Of a DNA stretch of 64,000 nt, positions 53,373-62,668 are shown one piece after another; the first letter of the stretch is position 1; every line of letters starts with the position of its first letter. The stretch spans positions 33,408 to 97,407 of the forward strand of contig DATJNA010000034.1 in NCBI GenBank assembly GCA_035508435.1, given 5' to 3'. Source of the stretch: JASHVB01 sp035508435 (GTDB taxonomy: Bacteria > Pseudomonadota > Alphaproteobacteria > Acetobacterales > Acetobacteraceae). The notes under the pieces were generated by a model. The model searched no databases, was not told where the DNA came from, and saw nothing but the letters and a program-made list of their open reading frames with translations. The translations under genes were made by a program, and so were the position numbers.

Positions 53373-54781
53373 TGGCCGACCGGCCTGCCACCCTGGCGGC
53401 TGCCCCTCGCATCCCGGTTCCGGACGGCGTCCCGCTGCCGCAACGCTACTGGGCGATCGTGACCATCGCGCTGGGACTGACGCTGGCGGTACTGGACGGC
53501 GCCATCGCCAATGTCGCCCTCCCCACCATCGCACATGATGTGAACGCCACGCCGTCCGCCTCAATCTGGGTGGTCAACGCCTATCAGCTCGCCGTGACGA
53601 TCTCGCTGCTGCCGTTGGCCTCGCTGGGCGAGATCTACGGCTACCGCCGTATCTACCAGGGCGGACTGGTGGTGTTCACCATCGCCTCCCTGTGCTGCGC
53701 GCTGTCCAGTTCGCTGGGCACCCTCACCGCGGCCCGCATCATCCAGGGCTTCGGCGCCGCCGGGATCATGAGCGTGAACGGTGCCCTGGTCCGCTTCATC
53801 TATCCGCGCCGCTGGATCGGCCGCGGCGTGGGGTTGAACGCAACGATCGGCTCGATCGCGTCGGCGCTTGGCCCCACCGTCGCCTCCGGCATCCTCTCGG
53901 TTGCCACCTGGCCCTATCTGTTCGCCGTCAACATCCCGCTGGGTCTGATCGCCGTGCCGATCGCAATCTGGCACCTGCCGGCCACGCCCACGTCCGGCGG
54001 CAAATTCGATATCGGCAGCGCCGCGCTGAGTGCCTTCACCTTCGGCCTGCTGATCACCGCCATCGCCGGGCTTGGCCATGGCGAGAGCCTGGGCAATGTC
54101 GGCGCCGAGTTGTTCATCGTGGTGGGCATGATCCTGGTGCTGGTGGCGCGGCAGATGGCGCGCACCGCGCCGCTGCTGCCGATCGATCTGCTGCGCATCC
54201 CGTTATTCGCGCTGTCGGTCGCCACCTCGGTCTGCGGCTTCGTCGCCCAGTCCATGGCATTGGTGGCGTTGCCATTCCTGTTCGAGAACCACCTTGGCTT
54301 CGACGCAGTGGAGACCGGGCTGCTAATGACGCCCTGGCCGCTCACCGTTGCGGTGATCGGGCCAATCTCCGGCCGGCTGGCGGACCGCTACCCGGTGGGG
54401 ATCTTAAGCGGCTCCGGCCTCGCCGTGCTGTCAGTCGGGCTGTTGTTGCTGGCGTTCCTGCCAGCGCATCCGGCGCCGTTCGACATTGTCTGGCGCATGA
54501 CGATCTGCGGCCTGGGCTTCGGATTCTTCAATACCCCGAACAATCGGGCGATCCTCACCACCGCGCCGCCCGCGCGTACCGGCGGGGCGAGCGGCATGCA
54601 GGCCACGGCCCGGCTGCTGGGGCAGACGTTGGGGGCAGCGCTGGTGGCGTTGGTGTTCGGCGTGTTCCCCGAGATGGGTACCCGCAACGGCATGATGTTC
54701 GCCGCGGCGGCCTCGGTGTTGGCATCGGCGGTGAGCTTCTCGCGCCGGCTGGGCGGCGGGTCGCGACGGGAACGCGCCTGA
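53372..54781 (+). CDS. MFS transporter, DHA2 (EmrB/QacA) type
   Basis: This 469-residue permease has about 14 membrane helices, the length and pattern of the drug:H+ antiporter-2 family. Conserved stretches are LDGAIANVALPTIAHD, the motif-A region LGEIYGYRR, and a later GRLADRYPVG. Its ATG overlaps the heptosyltransferase stop by one base, so it is the third gene of one operon with the methyltransferase. It may export a product made by that operon, or be an independent multidrug pump. Confidence 0.88.
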   Translation: MADRPATLAAAPRIPVPDGVPLPQRYWAIVTIALGLTLAVLDGAIANVALPTIAHDVNATPSASIWVVNAYQLAVTISLLPLASLGEIYGYRRIYQGGLVVFTIASLCCALSSSLGTLTAARIIQGFGAAGIMSVNGALVRFIYPRRWIGRGVGLNATIGSIASALGPTVASGILSVATWPYLFAVNIPLGLIAVPIAIWHLPATPTSGGKFDIGSAALSAFTFGLLITAIAGLGHGESLGNVGAELFIVVGMILVLVARQMARTAPLLPIDLLRIPLFALSVATSVCGFVAQSMALVALPFLFENHLGFDAVETGLLMTPWPLTVAVIGPISGRLADRYPVGILSGSGLAVLSVGLLLLAFLPAHPAPFDIVWRMTICGLGFGFFNTPNNRAILTTAPPARTGGASGMQATARLLGQTLGAALVALVFGVFPEMGTRNGMMFAAAASVLASAVSFSRRLGGGSRRERA

Positions 54782-55099
54782 GCAAAGCCACCCGGAAGCA
54801 TGGCCCGGCCGTGACCCGTGCGCGCCGCCGGGCCGGCCGCGATGCGGCCGCGCGAGCCACCGCCCCACGTCGCGAAGTGCCCGCACGCCGCCTCGCACCG
54901 CGATGTGGTCGCAGGATCCTCCGGGTGGTCGCAGGATCCTCCGGCGTGGTCGCAGGATCCTCCGGTGCGGCGGCATAGCGCGTGCGGCTGCCATGCCTGC
55001 TTGCGCTTTCGGTCAATCCCGCATGCGCCGTCAGCGGATAACGTTTCCTCAACCTTTCGTTGTCACACAGGTGGCGTCCGGCAAGGGAAGCAGCCAATG
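54782..55099. repeat. Gap with a 20-bp tandem repeat (three copies)
   Basis: Within this 318-bp gap three copies of GTGGTCGCAGGATCCTCCGG begin at 54905, 54925 and 54946 (periods 20 and 21). Each contains the palindrome GGATCC. No gene is recognised in the rest of the gap. Confidence 0.85.
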
Positions 55100-56935
55100 T
55101 GACACCCGAACACCCTTACTCTCGGCGCACTGTTGCAGGTGTTGCTTGCCGTGATGCTGCTGCTGCTGTTGGGGGCGCTCGCCATTCCCACCCGCTCCGC
55201 CATCCAGCAACAGCGCCAGGCCGCGCAAATCGTCGCCACTGCGCGTGCCGGGCAGGAAGTGTTCACCGCTCTGCAATACCTGCGGCCGGAGCGTGGCGCG
55301 GTGCAGGCGGCACTGGGTGCACCAAATCCAGCCGAGCCAGCGTTCGTCGCCGATATGGAGAAACTGCGCGGCAACGCCGCCGTCGCGATCGAAGCCGTCT
55401 TGCACGACTGCATGGCACTGCGCTGCGGACGATCCTCAGCTTGAGGGACTGCGGCACAGTCTCACGACTTTGCAGGCGGCGCGGCGGGACGCCGATGCAG
55501 CACTGCGCCAGCGCTTGCAGGCAGGCCTGCCATTGCTCGGCGTCACGGTCGGCGGGGTCGGCATCCTGCTCGTCCAGCGCCGAATCACCCGGCCGATCCG
55601 TGCGATCAGCGTCGCCATGCGGCGGTGGCGGCCAGCGAAATGGACGCCGCCATCCCCGGCCAGGAACGGCGCGACGAGATCGGCGGGATGGCGGCCGCGC
55701 TGGTGGTGTTTCGCGACGGCATGAAAGAGCAGGCGCGCCTGGCGGAAGAGCGGGCGATGGAGCATGACCGCGGAATCGCGGAGAAGCATGCGGCGCTGAA
55801 TGCCATGGCCGATACCATCGAGGTGGAGACGCAGGCCGTGCTGAGTCAGGTCGGGGGAGCGAACGGCGACCTTGCGAACCATCGCCGACGCCATGACCGG
55901 TTCGGCGGAACGCACCGGCGCCGCGGCCGGCGATGCCGCGCGGGCAGCGGGGTCGGCGTTGGGAACCGCGCAGGCCGTCGCCGCCGCGGCCGAGCAACTC
56001 AGCGCGTCGATCCGCGAGATCAACGCGCAGGTGGGTCGGGCGACCGGAGCGGTCGGCCGGGCAGTCACGGCGGGCGGAGAAACCCGCGCAACGATCGAAG
56101 CGCTGAACGAGAAGGTCGGCAGGATCGGCTCGATCGCCGACATCATCAGCGAGATTGCCGCCCGTACCAATCTGCTGGCGCTGAACGCCACGATCGAGGC
56201 CGCACGCGCCGGCGACTCGGGCAAAGGTTTCGCCGTCGTGGCCAGCGAGGTGAAGGCGCTGGCAACCCAGACCGCGCGCTCCACCGAGGAAATCAGCCGC
56301 CACATCACTGACGTACGAGCTGCCACCGGTGCCACGGTTGCCTCGGTGCAACGCATCGAAGCGACCATTTCCGAAGTGGAGGGCATCGCCAATTCGATCG
56401 CCGCAGCGCTGGAGCAACAGGATGCAGCCACCGGCGGCATTGCCAGCAACGTCACCGAAACCGCCAATGCAGTCAGTGCAATAACCAGCGTACCAGCGAG
56501 GTCTCGTCGCAGGCCGAGACCGATGCGCGGCGCGCCGGCGAGGTACGCGATACCGCCGCCACACTGAACGATACGATCGGTGAATTGAAGCACGCCGTCA
56601 CGCGCATCGTGCGCAATTCGACCGGTGATGTGGATCGACGGCATGGGCGGCGCTACGCGACGGACGCCGCTTGCCAACTGACTGCGGCGAGCGGCGTGTT
56701 CACCGGCCGGGTGAGGGATCTGTCCATCGGCGGCGCCCATCTGTCCGGGGTGCCGGAGCTGCCGGCGGGCAGCAGCGGCAGTCTGCGGCTGGATGGCATC
56801 GCCGTGCCGCTCGGCTGCGTGGTGCGTGCCACCGATGGCGCGGATGGCGTGCACGTGGGGTTCATCCTGGAGCCGCAGGCGCAAGCCGCACTGGCGCGGC
56901 ACATTGAGACGCTGGCGCGGCAACGCGCGGCGTGA
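55100..56935 (+). pseudogene. Frameshifted methyl-accepting chemotaxis receptor with PilZ domain
   Basis: The coding sense moves between two frames at least four times: near 55425, near 55620, at a five-G run (55853-55857) and near 56485. The pieces add up to a normal receptor: transmembrane helix 1 (about 55137-55180), a helical sensor, transmembrane helix 2 and HAMP (about 55520-55720), MCP hairpin tip (SEIAARTNLLALNATIEAAR near 56150), and a C-terminal PilZ domain (HGRRYATDAAC, DLSIGGAHL). The ATG at 55097 is followed directly by TGA. It is the same architecture as the intact receptor at 15235-17250 and looks like a decayed paralog. Confidence 0.85.
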
Positions 56936-57157
56936 GTCGTCGCTCGGACAGGCCCGTCTGGCATGCGAATTCGGGCGACGGGGTGCCCACTGTCTCTGCG
57001 ATGGCGCTGATCGTATCTCTGCCATAGCGCTGATGCGGTTCTCCCGCACGCGCTGGCGGCCCGCCCAACCTGCCCATGTCACACGACACGCCCCGATTGA
57101 CGCAGATGTGTCCATGTGCGCCGCGGCATTGCCCCATTCCGGCGGCAACGCTCACCC

Positions 57158-58549
57158 ATGCCGCTTCGCTGTTCTCTGGACCGACGCCGCCTCCTGACAC
57201 TCGCCGCGGCGGTGCCGTTGGCAGCCTGCGCGACGGCGCCGGCGGTCAAGGACTACCTGGGCGGTGACGACGGCAACCTGAAGCGCGCCATCCTGGGCAG
57301 CCGCGATCCGCTGAGCCGCACCCAACGCGGCGCGCTACTGGCGACATTGTCGCCGGAGAACAGTCAGGACGCGCTGCAACGCCAGATGGTGCTGCAAGAG
57401 GCGTTATCGGAGGCGCCGCTGGTCGGCGGCAATGCCACCCGGATTTTGCAGGATGGCAGCCAGGCTCTGCCGGCCATGTTCGCCGCGATGGGCCAGGCGC
57501 GCGATCACATCAACCTGGAATATTTCATTTTCGCGGATGTGGTCTGGAACGGCATGGCGCTGTCGGAGCTGCTGATCGGCAAGCTGAGCGAGGGTATCGC
57601 GGTCAACATCATCTATGACGCATTCGGATCGAGCGCCACGCCGGCTGTCGTGTTCGAACGCCTGCGTGCCGCGGGTGCGCGCGTTGTCACGTTCAATCCG
57701 CTCGATCCGCTGCACGCCACGGCATCGCCGAACCACCGCGACCATCGCAAGATCATGGTGGTGGATGGCCGCATCGGCTTCACCGGCGGCATCAATCTGG
57801 ACAAGACGTACGAGAACCCGCCGTCGGCCGGTGTGCCGCCCGACGGCGATACTGCGCATGCCTATTGGCGCGACACCGCCGTGCGCATCGAGGGCCCCGC
57901 GGTGCGGGAGCTGCAAAAAGTGTTCTTCGGCACCTGGCAAGAGCAAAAGGGGCCAGCGGTGGGGCCGGCGCGTTACTTTCCCCCGCTGCCGCACGCCGGC
58001 AACGAGGCCGTGCGCATCATCGCCAGCGCGCCGGGCGATCAGCGTCCGCTGTATTTCATTTCGCTGATGACCGCCGTGCTGAGCGCCATGCAGCGCGTGT
58101 GGCTGTCCAGCGGCTATTTCGTGCCGCCGCATGAGGAACGTGAGGATCTGGCTCGCACCGCGCGCGACGGCGTTGACGAGCGCATCGTGGTCCCGCGCCA
58201 TTCCGACGTGGGTGCCACGGTCTACGCCGCACGCGCCGACTATGGCGATCTGCTGGAGGCGGGCGCCCATATCTACGAGGTGCATAACGCCGTGCTGCAT
58301 TCGAAATTGGCGACGATCGACGGGGTGTGGAGCACGATCGGGTCGTCGAATCTCGACCGCCGCAGCGTGTTGTTCAATAATGAAGTGGACGCGGTCATTC
58401 TGGGCCGCACGACGGCCGCGCAGGTGGAGACGATCCTGCGCCAGGATATGGCGATGGCGCACGAGATCACGCTCGCGGCCTGGCGCCGCCGGTCGTTGGG
58501 CGAACGGCTCGACGAATTGAAGGCGCGGATTTGGCAGTATTGGATGTAG
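57158..58549 (+). CDS. Phospholipase D/cardiolipin-synthase family lipoprotein
   Basis: This 463-residue protein has an RRR-hydrophobic signal with lipobox PLAAC (Cys24) and two HKD motifs. The first is NHRDHRKIMVVDG and the second HSKLATIDGVWSTIGSSN. Two HKD motifs make one active site for phosphatidyl transfer, as in cardiolipin synthases. A lipid-anchored periplasmic location is unusual for cardiolipin synthesis and suggests an envelope phospholipase or transferase instead. The longer upstream frame adds non-conserved residues. Confidence 0.85.
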   Translation: MPLRCSLDRRRLLTLAAAVPLAACATAPAVKDYLGGDDGNLKRAILGSRDPLSRTQRGALLATLSPENSQDALQRQMVLQEALSEAPLVGGNATRILQDGSQALPAMFAAMGQARDHINLEYFIFADVVWNGMALSELLIGKLSEGIAVNIIYDAFGSSATPAVVFERLRAAGARVVTFNPLDPLHATASPNHRDHRKIMVVDGRIGFTGGINLDKTYENPPSAGVPPDGDTAHAYWRDTAVRIEGPAVRELQKVFFGTWQEQKGPAVGPARYFPPLPHAGNEAVRIIASAPGDQRPLYFISLMTAVLSAMQRVWLSSGYFVPPHEEREDLARTARDGVDERIVVPRHSDVGATVYAARADYGDLLEAGAHIYEVHNAVLHSKLATIDGVWSTIGSSNLDRRSVLFNNEVDAVILGRTTAAQVETILRQDMAMAHEITLAAWRRRSLGERLDELKARIWQYWM

Positions 58550-58705
58550 CCGGCGGCGTTGCGACCAGGCGGGCCGGCCGTTCGCCGTTCGCGGCCCAAC
58601 CCGCCGAGCCGATGCGCGGCCCGGATTGTGCGTTCGCCTTGGCCGCGCCGTCACTGGCACCGCACCTTGCCTTCGGGGCGCCGGCATGGTTGATGCCCCA
58701 GGATC

Positions 58706-60313
58706 ATGCACGGTGCGTTTGTCATGCCCGATTCGCTGCCTGATCCCGCCACCACCCCGCAGCTTGCCGCCGAACGCGTGCTGATCCTGGATTTCGGCAG
58801 CCAGGTGACGCAGCTTATCGCGCGCCGGCTGCGCGAGTCCGGGGTGTATTGCGAAATCTGGCCGTTCAATGCCGCTCCGGACCGAATTCGCGCCTGGCAG
58901 CCGCGCGGTATCATCCTGTCCGGTGGCCCCGCTTCCACGCATGAGGCCACCGCGCCGCTGGCGCCGGGCGTGGTTTTCGATCTTGGCGTGCCGATCCTGG
59001 GCATCTGCTACGGCGAGCAATTGCTGTGTCAGCAGCTTGGCGGTCAGGTACAGGCGTCAGACCACCGCGAATTCGGCCGCGCCTTTGTCGATGTGATCGA
59101 TGACTGCGCTTTGTTCCGCGACGTATGGCGCCCCGGCGCGCGCGAGCAAGTGTGGATGAGCCACGGCGACCGGGTGACGAGGCTGCCGCCGGGGTTTCGT
59201 GCGGTGGGTATTTCCGAGGGCGCGCCGTTCGCCGCGATCGCCGACGATGCGCGGCACTATTACGGCGTACAGTTCCATCCTGAAGTCGTGCACACGCCGC
59301 ATGGCGCCGCGCTGTTGCGCAATTTCACACATGGCGTGCTGCGGCTGTCGGGTAGCTGGACCATGGCTGGGTTCCGCGCCACCGAAATCGCGCGGCTGCG
59401 CGCGATGGTGGGAGGCCGGCGGGTCATCTGCGGCCTGTCCGGCGGCGTCGATTCGTCGGTGGCGGCGGTGCTGATCCATGAGGCGATCGGAGAGCAACTC
59501 GCCTGCATCTTCGTCGATCATGGCCTGCTGCGCGAGGGCGAGGCAGAGCAGGTGGTGTCAACGTTCCGGGACCGGTTCAATATCCGACTGCTGCATCGCG
59601 ACGCATCCGACCTGTTCCTGAATGCTCTGGATGGTGTCACCGATCCCGAACTGAAGCGCAAGACAATCGGCCGGCTGTTCATCGACGTGTTCGAGCAGGA
59701 GGCGGAGAAGATCGGCGGAGCGGATTACCTGGCGCAGGGCACGCTGTACCCGGACGTAATAGAGAGCGTGTCGTTTACTGGCGGCCCGTCGGTGACGATC
59801 AAATCGCATCACAATGTGGGCGGGTTGCCGGAACGGATGCGCATGAAGCTGGTCGAGCCGCTGCGCGAGTTGTTCAAGGACGAGGTGCGTGCGCTAGGCC
59901 GCGAACTGGGACTGCCGGAGGCGATCGTGGGACGGCATCCGTTCCCCGGGCCGGGGCTGGCGATCCGGGTTCCGGGGGCGGTGACGCGAGACAAGCTGGC
60001 GATCCTGCGGAAGGCGGATGCGATCTTCCTGGAAGAAATTCGCGCTGCCGGCCTATACGATGCGATTTGGCAGGCGTTCGCCGTGTTGCTGCCGGTGCGG
60101 ACCGTGGGGGTGATGGGAGATGGACGTACCTACGATCACGCCTGTGCCCTGCGGGCGGTGACGAGCACAGATGGAATGACGGCGGATGTGTATCCGTTCG
60201 ATGCGGGTTTTCTGACGCGGGTGGCGGGACGGATTGTGAACGAGGTGCGCGGGATCAACCGGGTGACCTACGACATTACATCCAAGCCGCCGGGGACGAT
60301 TGAGTGGGAGTGA
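58706..60313 (+). CDS. guaA: GMP synthase (glutamine-hydrolysing)
   Basis: This 535-residue enzyme converts XMP to GMP. The N-terminal glutamine amidotransferase has nucleophile Cys101 in GICYGEQL and a late His-x-Glu (FHPEV). The ATP pyrophosphatase has the P-loop SGGVDSS. The C-terminal dimerisation domain ends PPGTIEWE. A start at 58724 (MPDSLPD) is also possible. The last six codons form one end of a direct repeat whose second copy is at 62469-62486, so the 3' end served as an integration site. Confidence 0.96.
   Translation: MHGAFVMPDSLPDPATTPQLAAERVLILDFGSQVTQLIARRLRESGVYCEIWPFNAAPDRIRAWQPRGIILSGGPASTHEATAPLAPGVVFDLGVPILGICYGEQLLCQQLGGQVQASDHREFGRAFVDVIDDCALFRDVWRPGAREQVWMSHGDRVTRLPPGFRAVGISEGAPFAAIADDARHYYGVQFHPEVVHTPHGAALLRNFTHGVLRLSGSWTMAGFRATEIARLRAMVGGRRVICGLSGGVDSSVAAVLIHEAIGEQLACIFVDHGLLREGEAEQVVSTFRDRFNIRLLHRDASDLFLNALDGVTDPELKRKTIGRLFIDVFEQEAEKIGGADYLAQGTLYPDVIESVSFTGGPSVTIKSHHNVGGLPERMRMKLVEPLRELFKDEVRALGRELGLPEAIVGRHPFPGPGLAIRVPGAVTRDKLAILRKADAIFLEEIRAAGLYDAIWQAFAVLLPVRTVGVMGDGRTYDHACALRAVTSTDGMTADVYPFDAGFLTRVAGRIVNEVRGINRVTYDITSKPPGTIEWE
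60296..60313 (+). repeat. Left attachment-like repeat (guaA 3' end)
   Basis: ACG ATT GAG TGG GAG TGA encodes the final residues TIEWE and the stop of guaA. The copy at 62469-62486 reads ACA ATC GAG TGG GAG TGA: 16 of 18 bases are identical and both differences are synonymous. Confidence 0.7.
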
Positions 60314-60484
60314 GGGGGCACGTTGACGGTATTTCTGACGGTCTTTAGCGTTTGCGTAGCTGAGGCCTCGATCATGCCGGCTGAAAAGCGCTGGCGCGTA
60401 AAGATTTGATCAGACGCACTACGTCACAAAGAGCTTGATTCAAATCAATGACAGGTAAGGCCCAGCCATAGTACGCGATCATCA

Positions 60485-61615
60485 ATGTTTGAGGTCCGTC
60501 AGGGCCGTCGCAGGTTCTTGGTTGCGCTAACTGCAGGAGGCGGACTTGTGGCAATTGTCGGGGGAACCGCGATCGTGACGAATGCCCGACGGTTCTCCGA
60601 CTATGAGGGTGCCATCAACGCCACGTGGCGACATAGCGAGAGGCTCGATCTGCCGTTATCATCGGTCCTGCGAGAGCTCGTCCGCTACGCCACCTTGGCG
60701 GCGAACAGCCATAACACGCAGCCTTGGCAATTTCGACTCTCGGATCGTTCCATCCTCATGCTTCCTGATCCTGGGCGTCGCTCGCCCGTCGTTGATCCCG
60801 ACGATCATCATGTGTTCGCCAGCCTTGGCTGCGCCGTCGAGAATATGGTTCAAGCGGCTCGCGCGTTCGGCCTTCGGGCGGCTCCGCGCTACGACCCCGA
60901 TGCAGCGGGAATGCGGGTCGACTTGGACGGTGCACCGTCCGAACGGACGAAACTGTTCGACGCTATCCCGCATCGTCAATCTACACGTGCTGTCTATGAT
61001 GATCGCTTGGTCCCGCCCGAGCATCTCCGGCTTCTGGAAGCCGCAGGAAACGGCGAAGGCGTGCGGATGTTGCTTTTCACAGAGCGGAAACAGCGTAAGG
61101 AAATCCTCTCCTATCTCGTCGTAGGCAACAGTGCGCAGATGGATGATGCCGCTTTCGTGGAAGAATTGAAATCGTGGATTCGATTCAGCTATGGTGAAGC
61201 CCTCTCAACCCGTGACGGACTGTTTTCGAAATCCTCGGGTAATCCGGTTCTACCAGGTTGGATCGGTCGATTGATGTTCAGTCTGGTGTTTGCGAAGGAC
61301 GCTGAAAATAGGAAATATGAGGACCAGCTCAAGGGTTCGGCTGGCATTGCCGTGTTCGTCTCCGACAAGAATGAACCGGCCTATTGGGCCGAAGCTGGCC
61401 GCTGTAGCCAGCGTTTCGCCCTTCAGGCCACGGGACTCGGCCTGAAGCATGCCTTCATCAATCAGCCGGTTGAGGTTCCCGCCGTGCGGCGACAATTCGC
61501 GTCATATCTCGGCATTGGTGACCGCCGGCCGGATCTCGTGATGAGATTCGGGTATGGTCCTGAACTTCCCAAATCGCTCCGCCGCCCAGTCGAACACGTC
61601 ATACTTCGAGCATAG
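60485..61615 (+). CDS. Acg family FMN-binding (nitroreductase-like) protein with Tat signal
   Basis: This 376-residue protein starts with a twin-arginine signal (QGRRRFLVALTAGGG). The nitroreductase-like fold follows: ANSHNTQPWQFRL near residue 73 is a family landmark, IPHRQSTRAVYDD a second, and EAGRCSQRFALQATGLGL a third. Members bind or sequester FMN and often respond to stress. It lies in the low-GC island after guaA, with 7 bp before the SRPBCC gene. Confidence 0.82.
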   Translation: MFEVRQGRRRFLVALTAGGGLVAIVGGTAIVTNARRFSDYEGAINATWRHSERLDLPLSSVLRELVRYATLAANSHNTQPWQFRLSDRSILMLPDPGRRSPVVDPDDHHVFASLGCAVENMVQAARAFGLRAAPRYDPDAAGMRVDLDGAPSERTKLFDAIPHRQSTRAVYDDRLVPPEHLRLLEAAGNGEGVRMLLFTERKQRKEILSYLVVGNSAQMDDAAFVEELKSWIRFSYGEALSTRDGLFSKSSGNPVLPGWIGRLMFSLVFAKDAENRKYEDQLKGSAGIAVFVSDKNEPAYWAEAGRCSQRFALQATGLGLKHAFINQPVEVPAVRRQFASYLGIGDRRPDLVMRFGYGPELPKSLRRPVEHVILRA

Positions 61616-61622
61616 TCACGTC

Positions 61623-62237
61623 ATGTCTTTCACGAGTTGTCTGGCATCGCGTGAAGAGAAGCAGCGGTTGATGCCCGCCGATTTCCTTGTGCCGGATCCG
61701 ATGGGCATCGTGACACATGCTGTAACAATCAATGCTCCGCCCGAGCGGGTGTGGCCTTGGCTGGCGCAGATGGGTGCCGGCCGCGCCGGCTGGTACAGCT
61801 ATGACTGGATCGACAATGGCGGCCATCCGAGCGCCAATTCTATTCAGCCAGAGTATCTGCAAATCGCTCCAGGTGATGTCATGCCCGCAACCCCCGGCAT
61901 GGGAGACGCGTTCCGCGTGACGACGGTTCAACCACCGTACGACCTGGTCCTGACTGTGCCGGAGACGAGTGGCGCCAACCAAGTGAGCTGGGAGTTCCTG
62001 CTGGAGCCAATGGATCATAAACGCACGCGCCTCATTGTGCGCGGGCGCATCTCACGGCACTGGCCAGGTTCGATTCGGGAGCGTTCCAGACCACCCGGTC
62101 GCCTCATCTTCATTGAGCGTATCTACGCAATATTGGCGCGCAGCCCGCGACCTCTCATGTTGCTTGTTGCCGCCTTCGGCCATTACATTATGCAGGCGCG
62201 AATGCTTCGCGGCATCAAGCATCGCGCCGAGACATGA
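61623..62237 (+). CDS. SRPBCC family protein
   Basis: This 204-residue protein starts MSFTSCLASREEKQRLMPAD. It has a START/SRPBCC-like pattern (INAPPERVWPWLAQMGAGRAG, then SWEFLLEPMDHKRTRLIVRG) and a hydrophobic segment near the C-terminus (LMLLVAAFGHYIM), so it may be membrane-associated. The family binds hydrophobic ligands. It is 7 bp after the nitroreductase gene and probably co-transcribed in the island. Confidence 0.75.
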   Translation: MSFTSCLASREEKQRLMPADFLVPDPMGIVTHAVTINAPPERVWPWLAQMGAGRAGWYSYDWIDNGGHPSANSIQPEYLQIAPGDVMPATPGMGDAFRVTTVQPPYDLVLTVPETSGANQVSWEFLLEPMDHKRTRLIVRGRISRHWPGSIRERSRPPGRLIFIERIYAILARSPRPLMLLVAAFGHYIMQARMLRGIKHRAET

Positions 62238-62251
62238 TGTTGTACAAGGGT

Positions 62252-62327
62252 GACGGTCTTTTTGCGGTCAAGCTGGCGAGGCGCTCCTCGCTAGAGATTG
62301 CGAAAAAATCGACCGATGCCGATAGTC
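62252..62327. repeat. Recurring junction element, copy 1
   Basis: Starting 15 bp after the SRPBCC stop, GACGGTCTTT (62252-62261) is followed by a GCGAGG/CCTCGC hairpin, then AAAAATCGACCGAT (62304-62317) and GATAGTC (62321-62327). The same blocks in the same order and nearly the same spacing recur at 63120-63197. GACGGTCTTT alone also occurs at 60337-60346, 24 bp after guaA. Confidence 0.65.
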
Positions 62328-62468
62328 GCTGCAACCGAGCAGATTTTGAATCGCCGAAATTCTCCTTTGAAATCAAGAGCGCAAATTTCTGACGGATCGG
62401 CGAGACGGTTCTTCGTCGTGCGCAGAAAAAATTTGCGCTGATAAATCAGCGCGTTATCATCCCTTAGA

Positions 62469-62486
62469 ACAATCGAGTGGGAGTGA
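62469..62486 (+). repeat. Right attachment-like repeat (displaced guaA 3' end)
   Basis: ACA ATC GAG TGG GAG TGA here repeats the final six codons of guaA, with the core GAGTGGGAGTGA identical. There is no guaA-like sequence immediately before it. This is the pattern left when an element integrates into the end of a gene and restores it. Confidence 0.7.
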
Positions 62487-62668
62487 CGGGGTGTGGGAAA
62501 AGGTGGGTGTGGGATAATGAGGGATAGCACCGCGAGATGGGATCAATCGATCGTCGTCGATAGTCCCCGAAGGTTATCCACACAATTGGCCGGCTGACCG
62601 AACGCGCCACCGGCCCGGCGTTGCGGCGTTGCGCGGCCTCCAATCCACAAACAGACAGAGGAGCGAGA

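Larger units (their letters stand above)
60314..62486. mobile_element. Small genomic island inserted at the guaA 3' end
   Basis: The segment is bounded by the guaA 3'-end repeat (60296-60313) and its displaced copy (62469-62486). GC is visibly lower than the rest of the window: the line at 60421 is about 47% and the line at 62341 about 42%, against mid to high 60s elsewhere. It holds two genes (an Acg-like nitroreductase and an SRPBCC protein) and an AT-rich tail at 62290-62465. No integrase is present, so it would be a remnant or a passively mobilised island. Confidence 0.55.
62238..62668. other. AT-rich intergenic region at the island's right end
   Basis: This 431-bp space contains the junction element copy 1, an AT-rich stretch (62290-62465), the displaced guaA-end repeat, and a partial second block of the junction element (ATCGATCGTCGTCGATAGTC at 62545-62564). 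No gene is recognised. The right end holds the ribosome-binding site of the next gene (AGGAG). Confidence 0.5.

Noticed and set aside
57404..59020. Long minus-strand open frame (538 codons)
   Set aside because: It is antisense to the phospholipase-D-like gene and guaA and has no recognisable protein features.
60314..62486. Prophage or integrated plasmid at guaA
   Set aside because: No integrase, phage structural or replication gene lies between the repeats; only two small metabolic-type genes are seen.
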